DNA of 17,346 nucleotides, taken from the NCBI GenBank assembly GCA_002480345.1, contig DLBY01000065.1, positions 18,360 through 35,705 of the forward strand. Direction: 5' to 3'. Source of the stretch: Phycisphaerales bacterium UBA7812 (GTDB lineage Bacteria; Planctomycetota; Phycisphaerae; Phycisphaerales; UBA1924). Positions within the stretch are counted from its first letter, which is position 1. Each line of letters starts with the position of its first letter. A model generated the notes under the pieces. It saw only the letters and a program-made list of their open reading frames with translations. It ran no database searches and had not been told where the DNA came from. Shown here piece after piece: positions 5,160 through 12,974 of this stretch. Position numbers and translations under genes: made by a program.

Positions 5160-8100
5160 TCAGGGCGCGGGGGATTCTGTCGGCATGCGCACGACGGCGG
5201 TCAGGTCGCCCGCGTTGATGAGGAGGCGGCCGTCGATCGCCTGCATGTCGGTGGGGTCTCCGAACAGGCGGATGGTCGCGTCGTGGGTGAGCCGCGCCGA
5301 GTCGAGAGAGAGGGTGTTGACGGTGAAGCGGGTGCCCCCGATGCCGAAGCGGCCCCTCTCGACCTTGAGCACGGCGATCGCGTTCTCGCCTACGACGGCG
5401 GGGAGCAGGCGGGCGGGCTGGGCGAAGGCGTCGAGGCCCGCGAGGGCGCCGGAGTTGTCGAAGAGGCAGACGCCGTCGCCCGCGGCGAGGATGAGCCTGC
5501 TGGGTGTGCGCCTGACGACGACGCGATCGGTGGTGGTGATGCGGCCGCGGGTTTCGAGGGGATCGGGTGCGAGCCTTCCCGATCGGGTGTCGATGATCCA
5601 GAGGTCGTCGGTCTCGTCGCGGATGAGGAGTTCGCTTCCGTTGAGCCATGCGTCGCGGGTGTCGGCGAGGGGCTCGTCGGAGATCTCCCAGTTCAGGCGA
5701 GCGTCGAATGGCGCGACGGAGATGATGCGGTCGTTGAGGCCCGCGATGACCTCGGCGCCCTCGGAGACGCGGACCCACCGGGGGGGCGAGGCGAGGCGGT
5801 CGTCGGAGTGGACGGTCTCTCCGGTGCGCGGATCGAGTGTGACGAGCGCGGGGTCGAGGGCGCCGCGATCGTTGAGCGCGGACCCGCCCACGGCGAGGAC
5901 GCCCGCGGCGAGATCGGCGTCGTGGATCTGGGCGACGGGAAGGGCGCGGGCCCAGAGTTCGCGGCCCGTCGCGGCGTCGAGCGCAACGGCGCGTCCGGCT
6001 CGCTCGATGAAGCAGACGGTGCGCGCGCCTGTGGCGATGAGGATCTCGTCGCCCCGGACGCGGCCCCGGATCGGATCGGCGAATCGGTCGTTGCTGCGGT
6101 CCTCGCCCCCCGGGTAGGCGACGCCCTGGATGAGGTCGGGCCATGCCCGGCTGGTCCACATGGGTTTGCCGTCGGCGAGGTCGGTGCGTTCGAGCCATCC
6201 CCCGGTCTGGTCGGGCCAGTAGAGCCAGGCGGAGACCTCGTCGCTGCGGAGCAGGACGGGGTCGCGGTCGATGGAGCGGGACCAGACGGGGGTGAGGGCG
6301 CCGGTCTCGTCGGGGGCGTACCAGGCGAGGGAGCCTCCCTGCCTGGCGACGATGAGTGTTCCGTCGTAGCGCGCGCGGGCGACGCCTCTGGGCTCGGGGC
6401 GGGCGAGCGGGCGGAGGGCGTATCCCTGGATGAGTTGCGGCTCGTCTTCTTCGAGGACCTCGGGCCCGAGCCTCGGGCCTGTGCGCCTCGCGGCGAGGCG
6501 CTGGGTGATGGTGTCGAAGAGGGTGTCGGCGTCGATGGGTCCCTGCGCGTCGCGGAGGGCGAGGCCCTCGTGGTTCTCGGTGAACTCGGCGAGCAGCGCG
6601 GCGGCCTCTTCGATGCGGTTGGCGTCGGCGAGTGCGCCGATCTGGCGGCCGAACGCTTCGCCGATGAGTTCGGGCGGGACGGGGATGCCGGCGGCGCGTT
6701 GTCGCCTGGTGAGTTCCACGGCGCTGTTGCCGGCGATCAGGGCGTCGCGGGCGCTGGACGCGTCGTCGCGCGCGGTCTCGATCGCGGCGCGGCTCGCGGC
6801 CTCAAGCAGCCGGGCGCGGATCGCGGCGTTCGCGAGCGGGTACCTTCGTGCGAGGGAGGCGAGTTGGTCGGGCGCGAGGAGGCCCGATGTCGCGGCGGCG
6901 AGCTCGGACTCGGCCTCGGCGGCGAACCGCTGATAAACCGCGGGCCCTGACTCGGCGGCGACGGCGAGGATGCGTCGGGTGGCCTCGATCTCGGCGCGGA
7001 CATTGAGCCTTCTTCCCTTCCAGGGCGTCGAGGCGAGCAGTTCGTCGGCGAGGACGGCCTGGTAGGTCTCGATCGCGCGGACGGGCTGCTCGGTGCGCTC
7101 GAAGTCGCGCCCCTGCGCGAGGAGTTGCGCGACGCGCTGCTCGGGGGTGTCGGCGAGGCGGTCGAGGCGTTCGACAAGGGCCGCGGTGACGGCACGGGGG
7201 AGCGGGACGGCGACGTCCTCGCCCGGTTCGCCGTGCGCGCGGGCGACCATCTCGAGCACGGACTCGAAGAGGCGGGCGCCGGTGCGCCGCGCGGCATCGG
7301 CAACGCCGGCGCGGGCGATCGCGGCGATCGCGTCGTCGATCGCGGGGACGATGAAGTCGGGCTTTCCGGCGCGGTAGGCGAGTTCGGCGAAGGAGACGGG
7401 GTGCTCGGGGTTGTCGGGCTCGGCGTCGGCGCGGCGCTGGAGGATCGCGGAGGCGGTCTCCCACGCGAGATAGCTGCGCAGGCGCGTGTCGTCGGCGGCG
7501 AGGAGCTGTCCCTCGGCGATGTCGATGTTGCCCGCGTGGTCGAGGGGGATCAGGTTCGCGGTGCCGGCGTCGGTGTCGATCGCGAGCACGCCCGATTCGA
7601 CGGGCGCGTAGACGGCGCCGGCGGACGCGACGGCGCGCCCGATGAAGGGTGCGTGGGCGGCGGGCGCGTCGACTCGCGGGCGGGCGGCGCGGGTGAGGTC
7701 GAGCGGGTCGAAGAACGAGACGCCCAGCGCGTCCACGGCGGCGATCGCGTCCGGCATCGCGAGGAGATAGATCGCGTCGCTGCCGGCGGGACTGCCCCGG
7801 CTCGATTCGATCGTTCCCGACGCGAGATCGGCACGGAGCAGTTGGGTGCGGTCGGGCGAGACGAGCGCGGCGGCGCCGGCGCCGGCGGCGACGGGCGTGT
7901 GGACGGACCAGGGGCGGGTCTGGTTCTCGGGGGCGAGCGCGATGGCGCGTCGGATCCATCGGGGTGAGCCGTCGGCGGCCTCGACGGCGGCGATGATGCC
8001 GATCTCATCGACGGCGAGCGCGAGCCCCTCGATGACGGCGATCGCCTGGGGGGAACGGGTCTGCTGCTGATAGGGCAGGGCGCCGACGGCGCCGAGGAAC

Positions 8101-9437
8101 CGGTGCCAGCGGAGGGCGCCGGTGCGGAGATCGAGCGCGGCGATCGCGGTCGAGATGGTTCGTCGGGAGCGCTCGTTGCGGCGGAGCATGACGAGCGCGG
8201 TGTCGGCGTGGACAACGACGGGGCCCCGGACGGAGGCCTCCGCGAGATCGGGGTGGAGCGTGTCGGCGCGGACGCGCCAGACGGGGGCGCCCGTGGCGCG
8301 GCGGAGGCAGGCGATGAGGGGGCTGCCCTCGCGGCGGCCGTTGATGACATTGCCCATGGGCGCGAGGATCAGGTCGCCGTGCACGGTGACGGTGGACGGG
8401 TCCTCGATGAGTCGGGTTCGTCCGCGGCTGCGGTCGGCGTCGCGTCCGATCTGATCGGCGGCGGCCTCGGGCGCGGGGGGGAACTGCCATCGCGGGCGGA
8501 GGGTAAAGCGGTCGTAGGCGGTGACGGCGTCGCCGTCGTTGATGATGGTGAGATCATCGAGGATCGCGGGGAGGGCCCAGTTCGCGGGCCGGTTGGCGGT
8601 GCGAGGGGACTGGCCCGCCCAGGGCGTGGCGATGGGGAGCGTCGCGGTGGAGAGGGGCGTTGGGACGATGCCGTCGAGGGTCGGGGGCGGGCCCTCGGGC
8701 GGGTCGGTTGGCAGCGCGGCGCGGTCTCGGGCGCCGAGCGTGGGCGGGGCTTCGGCGGGCGCGGTCTCGGGCTCGGGAAGGCCCGCGCGCTCGGCCCAGC
8801 GTCGGGCGGTTTCGATCGAGGCGGGGGTTGCGGCGTAGCGGGCGATGGTCGCGGCGAGGGGGGCGGCGTCGGCGACCCGCGCGGCGAACGCGGGGTGGGA
8901 TTCCAGTTCGATCAGGACGCGGTGGGCGCTGTGGAAGCGTGCGTCTTCGAGGCGCTGCTGCGCGACGCGGAGCGCGGCTTCGAAGCCCGATGGGGTGAGG
9001 AAACGGTCGCGGTACACCGCTTCGTGGTCGCCCGCATCGAGGGCGGCGCGGGAGGTGGGCTCCTGGGCTTCGCTGTAGCTCTCGAGCAGAGCGGGCCGCG
9101 CGAGCATCGCTTCGTGGACGGCGCCGCGGACGGGGCGGAAGAGGTTGTCGTCGGCGGGCGAAGCGATCAGTCGATCGCCGTCGGTTTCGAGGAGGGACTG
9201 GAGGGTGCGTGCGGCCTCTGGGAGACTGCCGACGCGGATGAGCTGGTCGAGTTGGGCGAGGGTTTCGGCGGCGCGGGTGGAATCGTCGAGATAGACGGCT
9301 GAGGCGTCGGCTGGTGCGGGGATCTGGGCGGGCGATGGGGCGGTGAGCACGACCGAGAGAAGGACCGCGGCGGCGGTGATCGCGCGGGGGTCTCGGGCTC
9401 GGCGGGGCTGTGCGGTTGATTGCCGGCTTATCGGCAC
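5160..9437 (-). CDS. Giant exported PQQ-like beta-propeller repeat protein
   Basis: This 1,425-residue protein starts at a GTG (9437) with AAGGCGAG upstream. An N-terminal twin-basic region and hydrophobic core (AITAAAVLLSVVLTAPSPA) form a signal peptide to about residue 37. Residues about 50-230 are helical and TPR-like (GSLPEAARTLQSLLE). A first set of PQQ-type blades spans about 290-665, with repeats such as IAALDLRTGALRWHRFLG and AAVEAADGSPRW. A helical segment follows (about 665-960), containing RAIETYQAVLADEL. A second set of blades spans about 1000-1425 (GRAVALDAATGRELWARALP, LDPRTGETVHSDD). No quinoprotein dehydrogenase metal or PQQ ligands and no cytochrome motif were recognised, so it is more likely a BamB-like scaffold or binding protein in the periplasm or cell surface than an enzyme. 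It is divergent from the 9579 gene. I infer no specific substrate. Confidence 0.85.
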   Translation of the reverse strand: MPISRQSTAQPRRARDPRAITAAAVLLSVVLTAPSPAQIPAPADASAVYLDDSTRAAETLAQLDQLIRVGSLPEAARTLQSLLETDGDRLIASPADDNLFRPVRGAVHEAMLARPALLESYSEAQEPTSRAALDAGDHEAVYRDRFLTPSGFEAALRVAQQRLEDARFHSAHRVLIELESHPAFAARVADAAPLAATIARYAATPASIETARRWAERAGLPEPETAPAEAPPTLGARDRAALPTDPPEGPPPTLDGIVPTPLSTATLPIATPWAGQSPRTANRPANWALPAILDDLTIINDGDAVTAYDRFTLRPRWQFPPAPEAAADQIGRDADRSRGRTRLIEDPSTVTVHGDLILAPMGNVINGRREGSPLIACLRRATGAPVWRVRADTLHPDLAEASVRGPVVVHADTALVMLRRNERSRRTISTAIAALDLRTGALRWHRFLGAVGALPYQQQTRSPQAIAVIEGLALAVDEIGIIAAVEAADGSPRWIRRAIALAPENQTRPWSVHTPVAAGAGAAALVSPDRTQLLRADLASGTIESSRGSPAGSDAIYLLAMPDAIAAVDALGVSFFDPLDLTRAARPRVDAPAAHAPFIGRAVASAGAVYAPVESGVLAIDTDAGTANLIPLDHAGNIDIAEGQLLAADDTRLRSYLAWETASAILQRRADAEPDNPEHPVSFAELAYRAGKPDFIVPAIDDAIAAIARAGVADAARRTGARLFESVLEMVARAHGEPGEDVAVPLPRAVTAALVERLDRLADTPEQRVAQLLAQGRDFERTEQPVRAIETYQAVLADELLASTPWKGRRLNVRAEIEATRRILAVAAESGPAVYQRFAAEAESELAAATSGLLAPDQLASLARRYPLANAAIRARLLEAASRAAIETARDDASSARDALIAGNSAVELTRRQRAAGIPVPPELIGEAFGRQIGALADANRIEEAAALLAEFTENHEGLALRDAQGPIDADTLFDTITQRLAARRTGPRLGPEVLEEDEPQLIQGYALRPLARPEPRGVARARYDGTLIVARQGGSLAWYAPDETGALTPVWSRSIDRDPVLLRSDEVSAWLYWPDQTGGWLERTDLADGKPMWTSRAWPDLIQGVAYPGGEDRSNDRFADPIRGRVRGDEILIATGARTVCFIERAGRAVALDAATGRELWARALPVAQIHDADLAAGVLAVGGSALNDRGALDPALVTLDPRTGETVHSDDRLASPPRWVRVSEGAEVIAGLNDRIISVAPFDARLNWEISDEPLADTRDAWLNGSELLIRDETDDLWIIDTRSGRLAPDPLETRGRITTTDRVVVRRTPSRLILAAGDGVCLFDNSGALAGLDAFAQPARLLPAVVGENAIAVLKVERGRFGIGGTRFTVNTLSLDSARLTHDATIRLFGDPTDMQAIDGRLLINAGDLTAVVRMPTESPAP

Positions 9438-9578
9438 GGGGCTCGCCTTTCGGTGCGGCGGTTGTCGGGCGTTGGGGGCAGGGTATTCAGGGCTGGCGGG
9501 GTCGTTCGGGCGGGGGGACGCCCGGATCGGGGAAGCGGCGCTCTATTTGTACGAGTGTCGGGCCGATGGCGGTGCATC
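9438..9578. promoter_or_regulatory. Divergent promoter region
   Basis: This 141-base spacer lies between two divergent genes. On the plus strand TTGTCG (9462-9467) and TATTCA (9484-9489) with a 16-base spacer could serve the 9579 gene. On the minus strand TACAAA in the AT-rich patch near 9545-9551 could serve the PQQ-repeat gene. Both matches are weak. Confidence 0.3.
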
Positions 9579-10073
9579 ATGAGTGCTGTTCACCCCAGTG
9601 CCGCTGCCCCGCTGCTCGCCTCGGCGTCGTCTCTGGCGTCGCCCCTCGAACAAGGTACGGGCGATCGGCTCGGGCTGTTCGGGCGTGGGCGGGGGACGCG
9701 GGTGTTGATGCTCGCGGCGCTGATCGCGGCGATGAGCGCCGCGGACCTGTATATCACGGCGCTGTACCTGGGCACGACGGGGATGGCGGAGGAGAACCCG
9801 CTGGCTCGGCTGATCATGTCGCACGGGTCGATCGGGTACCTGTCGGCGTGGAAGCTCGCGTCGGTGCTGCCTGCGCTGACGCTGATGATCGCGTATCGGC
9901 GGCGGCTGACGATGGAGTTGCTGGGCTGGGTCGCGAGCGCGGTGCTGGCGGGGGTGATGGTGCGGTGGGTGCAGTACGCGGGCGAGACCGACAGTTTGAT
10001 GATCGCGCTGCAGGCGGCGCCCGACATGCGGGATGACCGGTGGGTCGTCCTGGGGGAACGCTCCCGGTCCTGA
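9579..10073 (+). CDS. DUF5658-like small membrane protein
   Basis: This 164-residue protein has three or so transmembrane helices (about residues 42-64, 88-106 and 113-131). The first helix and loop carry MSAADLYITALYLGTTGMAE followed by ENPLA. The D...T..L...G..E.NPL pattern is what I know from DUF5658 family proteins, whose function is not established. The N-terminal 40 residues are Ala/Ser-rich and look disordered. I chose the ATG at 9579; the frame is open to 9420, but that extension overlaps the promoter region and the start of the divergent gene. The Shine-Dalgarno is poor. The lipoprotein gene follows after 48 bases, with its own possible -10, so co-transcription is possible but not required. 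Confidence 0.68.
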   Translation: MSAVHPSAAAPLLASASSLASPLEQGTGDRLGLFGRGRGTRVLMLAALIAAMSAADLYITALYLGTTGMAEENPLARLIMSHGSIGYLSAWKLASVLPALTLMIAYRRRLTMELLGWVASAVLAGVMVRWVQYAGETDSLMIALQAAPDMRDDRWVVLGERSRS

Positions 10074-10107
10074 CGCACCGCGGTGCTCGCGGCGGGCGGA
10101 ACGCTGC

Positions 10108-10113
10108 TACGCT
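10108..10113 (+). promoter_or_regulatory. Possible -10 (TACGCT) close to the lipoprotein start
   Basis: TACGCT ends eight bases before the ATG at 10122, in the position expected for a leaderless transcript. The hexamer matches the TAnnCT pattern seen at other starts in the window but is a weak sigma-70 -10, and no clear -35 is present. Confidence 0.25.
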
Positions 10114-10121
10114 GCGGCGGT

Positions 10122-10640
10122 ATGACCGCCCCACTTTTTTCAACAGGCCTGTTCCGGATTCCGTCCCGCCCGGTTGCGCTCGCGTTGATGATCGCGATCG
10201 TGCTCACGGCTGTCGGCTGTTCGTCGGCGGTGCCGCCCCGTTTCAGCGTGGTGAGTGTCGCGGAGCGCGAGCGGACGGATGAAGCGGTGGTGCTGGACTT
10301 CACGATCGGTGCGGAGAACCGCAACGAGGAGGCGTTGCCGCTCGAGCGGGCGACCTACTCGCTGTCGCTTGACGGCCGGCGCGTGTTCGAGGGACAGCGG
10401 CTCGCACGGGTGACGGTCCCCCGGTTCGGCGAGCAGCGGCTGGTGTTGCCCGTGGTGGTGCCGGCGGACGCGGTGCCGCTCTCTCGGTTCGACGCGACGG
10501 GGGAGATGCGGTACGAGCTCGACGGGGAGATCGAGTATCAGACCCCGGGTCGGCTCGCGGAGTTTCTTTTCGATGTGAACCTGCGGCGTCCCACCGCGCC
10601 GTTGGGGCTGCGCGGGGTGTTGGAAACCGGCGAGGAGTGA
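10122..10640 (+). CDS. LEA2/WHy-domain lipoprotein
   Basis: This 172-residue protein has a lipoprotein signal peptide: basic/hydrophobic leader, then LTAVGCSS with Cys33 as the likely lipidated residue. The mature part reads as a single immunoglobulin-like beta domain of the LEA type 2 (water stress and hypersensitive response) family. Evidence is the alternating pattern VVLDFTIGAENRNEEALPLE, YSLSLDGRRVFEGQ and QRLVLPVVVPADAVPLSRFD, then a tail rich in charged residues. In bacteria such proteins are membrane-anchored and their ligand is usually unknown. The ATG at 10122 has no Shine-Dalgarno but has TACGCT eight bases upstream. Its TGA is part of an inverted repeat with the stop of the convergent amidohydrolase gene, 19 bases away. 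Confidence 0.75.
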   Translation: MTAPLFSTGLFRIPSRPVALALMIAIVLTAVGCSSAVPPRFSVVSVAERERTDEAVVLDFTIGAENRNEEALPLERATYSLSLDGRRVFEGQRLARVTVPRFGEQRLVLPVVVPADAVPLSRFDATGEMRYELDGEIEYQTPGRLAEFLFDVNLRRPTAPLGLRGVLETGEE

Positions 10641-10666
10641 GCGAAGCTTCGGCGTCCGGTCACTCC
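10634..10666. terminator. Inverted repeat joining the stop codons of two convergent genes
   Basis: GGAGTGA (10634-10640, containing the plus-gene stop) pairs with TCACTCC (10660-10666, containing the minus-gene stop). A perfect palindrome CGAAGCTTCG (10642-10651) lies inside. It could act as a bidirectional hairpin, but there is no T-run on either strand, so intrinsic termination is uncertain. Confidence 0.4.
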
Positions 10667-11976
10667 GGCGGGTTCTCGAAACACTTCCACGCTTCGAGCT
10701 CGGTGATCGCCTGCGCCGGCGCGATCGCGTCGGACGGCTCGGCGTTGACGCGGCGACGCGCGATAGCGGCCTGGACGGAATCTCCCGGATCCGGGCGGAC
10801 GATGGGTGTGTCGCTCCCGAAGATGAGTGATTCCCCCGGCGCGCATCCCGCGTCGATGAGCGCGCGGAGCGGGAGGACACGCTCCAGACGGTCGGGCGCC
10901 GCGCGCTGCAGCGCCTCGATGTCGTAGAGCATGTGGCAGGGCTGAACGGAACAGATCACCCCGAGTTCGGCGAAGCGGGGGATGTCGCGCTCGTGGACGA
11001 ACTCGGCGTGCTCGATTCGGAAGCCGGGCGTCTTGGGGCGGACGCGTTCGATCGCGTCGAGGACGGCGCGGACGGCGGCGTCTCCGATCGCGTGGGCTGC
11101 CATCGGGAGGCCCAGCGTGTCGCACAGACGGGCCGCGTGCTCGATCTCGTCCTCGCTCATCATCGCGATGCCCCGTGGATGGCCGGGCTGGCCTCGCTCG
11201 TCGGCATCGGTGTAGGGGTCGAGCATCCATGCGGTGCGGCTGTTGAGTGTTCCGTCGACGAAGATCTTGCCGCCCGCGAGTCGGACGCGTTGTGATTCCC
11301 AGTCGGCGCGGGATCGGGCGACGGCTTCGAGGTCTTCGACGAGGGGCCAGAGGTGGGTGTCGAGCGGGAGATCGCCCCTTTCCTCGAGATCGCGGAGCAG
11401 CGGGCCCAACCAGGGCTGGGCCTTGAGATCGTGAACGGAAACGAAGCGGTGCGCCGCGAGGTCGCGGAGTCCGGTTGCGAGGGCGTCGGGATCGCGGAGG
11501 GTGTCCCCGATGACGGCGTCCCAGACACGGGTGGCGGCGTGCTCGTAGGCGACGCCCGTGAGGTTGCCTTTGGGGTCCCGCGCGAAGATCGCGCCGGGCT
11601 GATCGGGGGTTTCATCTGTGACGCCCGCGGCGCGGAGGGCGGCGGTGTTGGCGAGCAGGGCGTGGTAATCGAAGCACCAGGCGCAGAAGGGACGATCGCC
11701 CGTCGCGGCGTCGATCGCGGCGAGGGGGGGCCAGGCGGTTTCGTTGTCTGGGCGTGCGGGCCAGGCCTCGGGGCGTGCGCCGCCCGCGAGGAGCGGTCGT
11801 TGGTTCGCTCGATCGGACTCGGCTCGGATCGTGACGCGCTCGAGCATGTCGCCTGCGTCGGAGCAGGTCGCGAGATCGAGCATGGAGAGCGCGAGGGCGT
11901 GCTGGGCGAGGTGGGCGTGGGCCTCGCGGAGCGTCGCGCCGGGTGGGGGGCGGAAAGAGCTGGGGGGCATCGTCAT
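10660..11976 (-). CDS. YtcJ-like metal-dependent amidohydrolase without the flanking beta-sandwich domain
   Basis: This 438-residue protein belongs to the amidohydrolase superfamily, which hydrolyses amide or related bonds with one or two metal ions in a TIM barrel. Visible ligand motifs are EAHAHL (His20, His22), GGKIFVDGTLNSRTAWM, LPMAAHAIGDAAVRA, FRIEHAEFV and FGSDTPI. These motifs and their spacing fit YtcJ-type enzymes (N-acyl or exo-type amidases, PF07969). Usual members are 520-560 residues with a composite beta domain from both termini. Here the protein starts directly at HxH and ends at ITELEAWKCFENPPE, so both halves of that domain are absent. The start at 11976 overlaps the stop of the upstream gene as ATGA, which indicates translational coupling; a second ATG lies two codons later. 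The substrate is not predictable. Confidence 0.82.
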   Translation of the reverse strand: MTMPPSSFRPPPGATLREAHAHLAQHALALSMLDLATCSDAGDMLERVTIRAESDRANQRPLLAGGARPEAWPARPDNETAWPPLAAIDAATGDRPFCAWCFDYHALLANTAALRAAGVTDETPDQPGAIFARDPKGNLTGVAYEHAATRVWDAVIGDTLRDPDALATGLRDLAAHRFVSVHDLKAQPWLGPLLRDLEERGDLPLDTHLWPLVEDLEAVARSRADWESQRVRLAGGKIFVDGTLNSRTAWMLDPYTDADERGQPGHPRGIAMMSEDEIEHAARLCDTLGLPMAAHAIGDAAVRAVLDAIERVRPKTPGFRIEHAEFVHERDIPRFAELGVICSVQPCHMLYDIEALQRAAPDRLERVLPLRALIDAGCAPGESLIFGSDTPIVRPDPGDSVQAAIARRRVNAEPSDAIAPAQAITELEAWKCFENPPE

Positions 11977-12650
11977 CGGTTCGCCGGTCCGTCGTCTTGT
12001 TCTCTCGATGTGTCGCGTTCGCTCGGCGCGGACAGACCATCGCTGAGGAGGGCCTCGATGACGCGGGGCGCCTGGTCGGGGTACTCGATCTCGCGGGGCC
12101 ATTCCACGCGGATGACCCCGACTCGCGTGCGGACATCCATACCGATGGGGTCAACGCCGACACAGACGGCCTGCTCGGGCTTCACGCCCGTGAGGAGTCT
12201 CGTGACCTCGGCGAGTCGGTCGCGGTCGGCGTTGAGCGTGCGGACCAGCGCCGGTTCGCAGGGGCGGAGCGTGTTGGGGGAGAGAACTTCGGCGCCCTCG
12301 AAGACGCGGTTCTGCCATTTTGCGGAGTCGATGCGTGCGCGGAACCAATCGACGAGGTCGGGGTGGCCGTGGTAGGCCTGGTGTCGGTCTTTCGCTTCGT
12401 CGAATGCGGTGTCGAAGTTCTCGGTGTCGAGGAGGAGGGCCATCTCGTCGAACCCGTCGTTGGGGATGTAGAGGACGGCGCCCTGGGGCTGTTCGAGTTC
12501 GGCGGGGAAGACGATGGAGGCGTCGCGGCCGTCGATGATGAAACGGACGGGCTGGACCTCCTCGTCGCAGCGGAGGACCCCTTCGGTGAATCGTCGGACC
12601 TGGCGCCGCGCCTGGTGGATGGGTGTGGCATCGGAGGGATCTTGGTTCAT
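11973..12650 (-). CDS. Conserved-looking protein, possibly FMN split-barrel/DUF2470-like
   Basis: This 225-residue soluble protein has an N-terminal part that reads as beta strands of a small barrel (VQPVRFIIDGRDASIVFPAE, GAVLYIPNDGFDEM). The C-terminal part contains AVCVGVDPIGMDVRTRVGVI followed by RVEWP, which resembles the DUF2470 domain of PPOX/HugZ-type FMN-binding split-barrel proteins. The similarity is weak and no flavin or haem ligand can be named. It is the first gene of an operon with the amidohydrolase, overlapping by four bases (ATGA). I chose the ATG at 12650. The frame runs on to 12881, but that part is arginine/proline-rich, crosses tandem repeats and the histone-like gene's terminator, and does not look coding. 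There is no Shine-Dalgarno; GACAAT ends eight bases before the ATG. Confidence 0.7.
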   Translation of the reverse strand: MNQDPSDATPIHQARRQVRRFTEGVLRCDEEVQPVRFIIDGRDASIVFPAELEQPQGAVLYIPNDGFDEMALLLDTENFDTAFDEAKDRHQAYHGHPDLVDWFRARIDSAKWQNRVFEGAEVLSPNTLRPCEPALVRTLNADRDRLAEVTRLLTGVKPEQAVCVGVDPIGMDVRTRVGVIRVEWPREIEYPDQAPRVIEALLSDGLSAPSERDTSREQDDGPANR

Positions 12651-12737
12651 GGCTCGGTATTGTCGCGCGGATCGGCGCTGGGGGCTACCGCGGTCGGTTG
12701 CCGGAGAGTCGGGCCGAGGCGAGCGTCGGGCGCGGGC

Positions 12738-12779
12738 GAGGGGCCCGGTCGGAGGGGCCCGGTCGGATGGGCCCGGTCG
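12738..12779. repeat. Three tandem copies of a 14-base unit
   Basis: The unit is GAGGGGCCCGGTCG. The first two copies are identical and the third has one change (GATGGGCCCGGTCG). Each unit contains the palindrome GGGCCC. It lies between the terminator of the histone-like gene and the start of the 12650 gene. Confidence 0.85.
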
Positions 12780-12796
12780 GGTGGGATTGGCGGAAT

Positions 12797-12826
12797 GAAA
12801 AAGGGGCTCCGCTCGGCGGAACCCCC
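12797..12826 (-). terminator. Rho-independent terminator downstream of the histone-like gene
   Basis: On the minus strand the arms ggggttccg and cggagcccc (one mismatch) close a short loop and are followed directly by TTTTT. It lies about 150 bases after the stop at 12975. No other minus-strand gene lies between. Confidence 0.75.
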
Positions 12827-12974
12827 TGTTCGGGTAAGACTGAACCGACTGGTTCGTTGTGCGGGGCATCGCGTTTCGCAACGGACGCCCACGGGCTGTT
12901 CACCGGGGAGGGCACTGACGCGCACCACTCCCGGATCTGGGGAACCCAATCCGGGGCTTGCCGGATGAATGCGC

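Larger units (their letters stand above)
12651..12974. other. Intergenic region with tandem repeat and terminator
   Basis: No gene is supported in these 324 bases. They hold the probable upstream region of the 12650 gene, a 14-base tandem repeat (12738-12779), the terminator of the histone-like gene (12797-12826) and a further 148 bases in which I see only a small hairpin (gaacc/ggttc, about 12843-12856). Confidence 0.5.

Noticed and set aside
4492..6198. 568-residue minus-strand frame, almost all Arg/Pro/His
   Set aside because: It is an out-of-frame shadow of the 4326-5036 gene and the PQQ-repeat gene, with no domain-like sequence.
5283..6950. 555-residue plus-strand frame antisense to the PQQ-repeat gene
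   Set aside because: It is a Gly/Ala/Glu/Val-rich mirror of the real minus-strand gene; high GC keeps antisense frames open.
8103..9302. 399-residue plus-strand frame antisense to the PQQ-repeat gene
   Set aside because: It shows the same antisense bias and has no recognisable motif or ribosome site.
5160..9437. PQQ-dependent alcohol/glucose dehydrogenase
   Set aside because: Blade-like repeats are present, but I could not identify the PQQ/metal-binding residues or a cytochrome c motif.
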